Shown: piece by piece, positions 62,132-64,000 of the stretch | Layout: each line of letters begins with the position of its first letter | How positions within the stretch are numbered: position 1 is the stretch's first letter | From: WHSW01 sp963821345 | GTDB taxonomy: Bacteria; Actinomycetota; Thermoleophilia; Solirubrobacterales; 70-9 | Direction of reading: 5' to 3' | DNA: 64,000 nucleotides | Assembly (NCBI GenBank): GCA_963821345.1 | Contig: CAWGDM010000009.1 | Coordinates: 27,508-91,507, forward strand | Notes under the pieces: generated by a model | The model's database searches: none | The model's input: only the letters and a program-made list of their open reading frames with translations | Told to the model about the DNA's origin: nothing | Translations under genes and position numbers: made by a program

Positions 62132-63037
62132 ATGGGCTACTCGAGCAGGTACCACGCCGCTTCGCTGGTGGCCGTGTTCGTCGCGCTGGCGGTCGGGATC
62201 CTGATCGGCGTCGGGTTCGGGTCCGACATCGTCAACGGGACGGCCGACGACCTCGAGCAGAGCCTGCACTCCGACCTCGATGACGCCCGGGCCCAGATCG
62301 ACGACCTCCAGAGTCAGCTCGACGACGAGAGCGCCTTCGCCGCCAAGCTGACCCCGGCGGTGGTCGAGAACCGTCTCCGCGGGCGCGAGGTTGGGGTGGT
62401 CGCGCTCGGCGACCTCGACGACGCGCTCGCCGACGACGTGCGCAAGGCGATCGAGCCCTCAGGGGCCACGCTGCAGGAGGTCGCGGTTGTCCGCGAGCCC
62501 CCCGACGTCGACGCGGCGGTCGACGCGGTCGGCCGCACAGGCCGGCATGGTGCGACCCGCGAGCAACAGCTCGCACGCGCCTCGCGGCTCGCCGGGCGAG
62601 CCCTCGTCCGCGGCGGCCCGCGGTTCGACGAGCTGCGGGCGGCGCTGTTCAGCCGCTACAGCGGCCAGCCGGGCGACCTGGACGGCGTCGTGGTCGTGCG
62701 CCAGTCGCCCCCGGACCAGAGCCCGCGCGAGCAGGCGGAAACCGACACGGTCGAGGACGGCCTGATCGCCGGCCTGCAGGCCGGGCTGTCCGACCGCCGT
62801 GGCGCGACCGTGGTCGGAGCCGAGCGCACGAGCACCGACCCGAGCTCGATCGAGTACTTCTCCGACCAGGGCCTGTCGAGCGTCGACAACGTCGATCAGC
62901 TGCCCGGCCAGGTCTCGCTCGTGTACGCCCTCGGGGGCGCCGAGGGCGCGTTCGGGGTCAAGGACACGGCCGACGCGCTGCTGCCGGACCTGCTGGCGCC
63001 CGCGAACCTGCAGTTCGGGGCCGAGAAGCGCCCCTGA
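62132..63037 (+). CDS. steB: SteB/MctB-family membrane protein
   Basis: 301 aa. One N-terminal membrane segment (about residues 10-30), a coiled coil (DDLEQSLHSDLDDARAQIDDLQSQLDDE), then an extracellular domain. This layout matches the family annotated both as copper transporter MctB and as the SteB partner of SteA. Adjacency to steA favours the SteB role here. Stop overlaps the next ATG. Confidence 0.82.
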   Translation: MGYSSRYHAASLVAVFVALAVGILIGVGFGSDIVNGTADDLEQSLHSDLDDARAQIDDLQSQLDDESAFAAKLTPAVVENRLRGREVGVVALGDLDDALADDVRKAIEPSGATLQEVAVVREPPDVDAAVDAVGRTGRHGATREQQLARASRLAGRALVRGGPRFDELRAALFSRYSGQPGDLDGVVVVRQSPPDQSPREQAETDTVEDGLIAGLQAGLSDRRGATVVGAERTSTDPSSIEYFSDQGLSSVDNVDQLPGQVSLVYALGGAEGAFGVKDTADALLPDLLAPANLQFGAEKRP

Positions 63038-63891
63038 TGCTCTCCGGGCTGATCGTCTCGGCGCTGGTCGCCGCGCTCGCGCTCGGTCCCTGGCTCACGG
63101 ACATGGCCAGGGCGGGCCTGGTGCGATCCAACTACGCCGCCCGCAGGGTCGCGTTCCCGGCCGGCGCGCCGCTGATCGCCTGCTCGCTGATCGCGCTGGC
63201 GCCGTTGGCGGTGCTCGACGATCGCGCCGACCTCGACCTGCTCGACCCCGGGCTTCAGCGCTGGATGGTCTATGTGCTCGGCGTCGCCCTACTCGGGCTG
63301 CTCGACGATGCGCTCGGCCGCGGCGGCGCCGACGACACCGCGCGCGGCTGGCGCGGCCACGCCCGGGCGGTCTCGTCGGGGCGCTTCTCGACCGGGGCGA
63401 TCAAGGCGGTCGGTGCGCTGGCGCTGGCCGCCTACGCGACCTCGGGCCTGGGGCAGCAGGGGATCGACTACGTCGCCGACCTGCTGCTCCTGCTGCTGAC
63501 GACCAACCTGTTCAACCTCCTCGACCTGCGCCCGGGCAGAGTCGAGAAGGTCTTCGCCCTGCTGCTCGCCGGCCTCTGCCTGGGCGCCTGGACCGCCGAG
63601 CCGATCGAGCTGCTCGGCCTGTTCATCGGCCCGGTCGCCGTTGGCGCGGCGTTCACACTGCGCGAGCGCGCGATGCTCGGCGACACCGGTTCGAACCTGG
63701 TCGGGGCGCTCGCCGGGGTGGCGATGCTGGTCACCCTGGGTGACACGGGGCGCTGGATCGCCCTGGCGCTAATCGTTGCGCTGACGATTTTCGGGGAGTT
63801 TCGGTCGATCTCGAAAACGATCGACTCGGTTCCGCCACTGCGCTGGCTAGACTCGCTCGGCAGAGTGAGTGCAGGTGATCTGAGCCGATGA
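63037..63891 (+). CDS. MraY/WecA-like polyprenyl-phosphate sugar transferase family protein
   Basis: 284 aa, about eight membrane segments. LLGLLDDALG (Asp pair), LLTTNLFNLLDLRPGR (NxxNxxD-type motif) and AMLGDTGSNLVGAL match the GT4 polyprenyl-phosphate N-acetylhexosamine-1-phosphate transferase family, which couples UDP-sugar to undecaprenyl phosphate. It is shorter than true MraY/WecA. It sits between steB and pyrG, an arrangement also known from other actinobacteria. Stop overlaps pyrG (ATGA). Confidence 0.8.
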   Translation: MLSGLIVSALVAALALGPWLTDMARAGLVRSNYAARRVAFPAGAPLIACSLIALAPLAVLDDRADLDLLDPGLQRWMVYVLGVALLGLLDDALGRGGADDTARGWRGHARAVSSGRFSTGAIKAVGALALAAYATSGLGQQGIDYVADLLLLLLTTNLFNLLDLRPGRVEKVFALLLAGLCLGAWTAEPIELLGLFIGPVAVGAAFTLRERAMLGDTGSNLVGALAGVAMLVTLGDTGRWIALALIVALTIFGEFRSISKTIDSVPPLRWLDSLGRVSAGDLSR

Positions 63892-64000
63892 AGCCGGGCG
63901 AGACGCGCTTCATCTTCGTCACCGGCGGCGTCGTCTCCTCACTGGGCAAGGGCATCGCGGCGGCCTCTATCGGGCGCCTTCTTGTCAGCCGCGGCTTCCG
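63888..64000 (+). CDS. pyrG: CTP synthase, 5' end only
   Basis: The first 37 codons: TRFIFVTGGVVSSLGKGIAAASIGRLL, the amidoligase P-loop characteristic of PyrG, which makes CTP from UTP, ATP and glutamine. Cut by the right edge of the window. Confidence 0.95.
   Translation, partial: MKPGETRFIFVTGGVVSSLGKGIAAASIGRLLVSRGF

Overview
The window is high-GC actinobacterial DNA. Gene content and order (mltG-aroE, aroC-aroK/aroB-aroQ-pepP-efp-nusB, dxs, tlyA-nadK-recN-steA-steB-like-pyrG), combined with a complete type IV pilus locus in a monoderm, point to class Thermoleophilia (Solirubrobacterales-like). This assignment is an inference from gene content. I saw no rRNA, tRNA, CRISPR array, insertion sequence or phage gene.

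Layout. 1-1736: mltG and aroE. 1729-6006: pilus motor and platform (pilB, pilT, pilC). 6172-8890: three secreted surface proteins, two of them paralogous. 8910-16958: mixed genes (cupredoxin-domain secreted protein, trypsin-like protease, F420-type oxidoreductase, membrane proteins, metallo-beta-lactamase-fold hydrolase). 17056-29799: pilins and pilus assembly, namely a truncated pilin relic, two near-identical major pilins, three minor pilins, prepilin peptidase, pilM/N/O, a gene in the pilP position, and a large RTX-type secreted protein. 29860-39468: shikimate genes, pepP, efp, nusB, ispA and others, interrupted by a DUF559-type gene bracketed by 44-bp direct repeats. 39488-46415: a six-gene electron-transfer operon (ferredoxin, ferredoxin reductase, ferric-reductase-like membrane protein, ApbE, two Ala/Pro-rich membrane proteins) divergent from a two-component system and a haem-binding protein. 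46459-49392: a small RTX-like secreted protein and dxs. 49393-55548: an accessory stretch with a candidate CRP-controlled small RNA, a beta-helix secreted protein, a double-GNAT protein and a sulfotransferase-TIGR03032 fusion. 55549-64000: tlyA, nadK, an MFS exporter, recN, steA, a steB/MctB-like gene, a MraY-like transferase and the 5' end of pyrG.

The most notable signal is pilus regulation. The first major pilin has a FliA/WhiG-type promoter followed by a leader that matches a class I cyclic-di-GMP (GEMM) riboswitch: a closing P1 helix, the conserved GCAAAGCCAC core, the GGGTTACC strand, and a complementary GGTAACCC next to the Shine-Dalgarno sequence. The same promoter pattern (TAAA, 16-17 nt, [A/G]CCG..A) precedes the second pilin and the surface-protein operon. 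Together these suggest co-ordinated, second-messenger-gated expression of pili and surface proteins.

Two sequence-wide properties matter for a reader. At least eight otherwise conserved genes carry single-base indels, nearly all +1 G/C (pilB, aroK-aroB twice, the M42 peptidase, the ferredoxin reductase, the response regulator, the histidine kinase, the beta-helix protein, and probably one small membrane protein), so assembly or sequencing error is likely. Separately, many genes have a -10-like hexamer only 6-10 nt before the start codon, so leaderless transcripts appear to be common.
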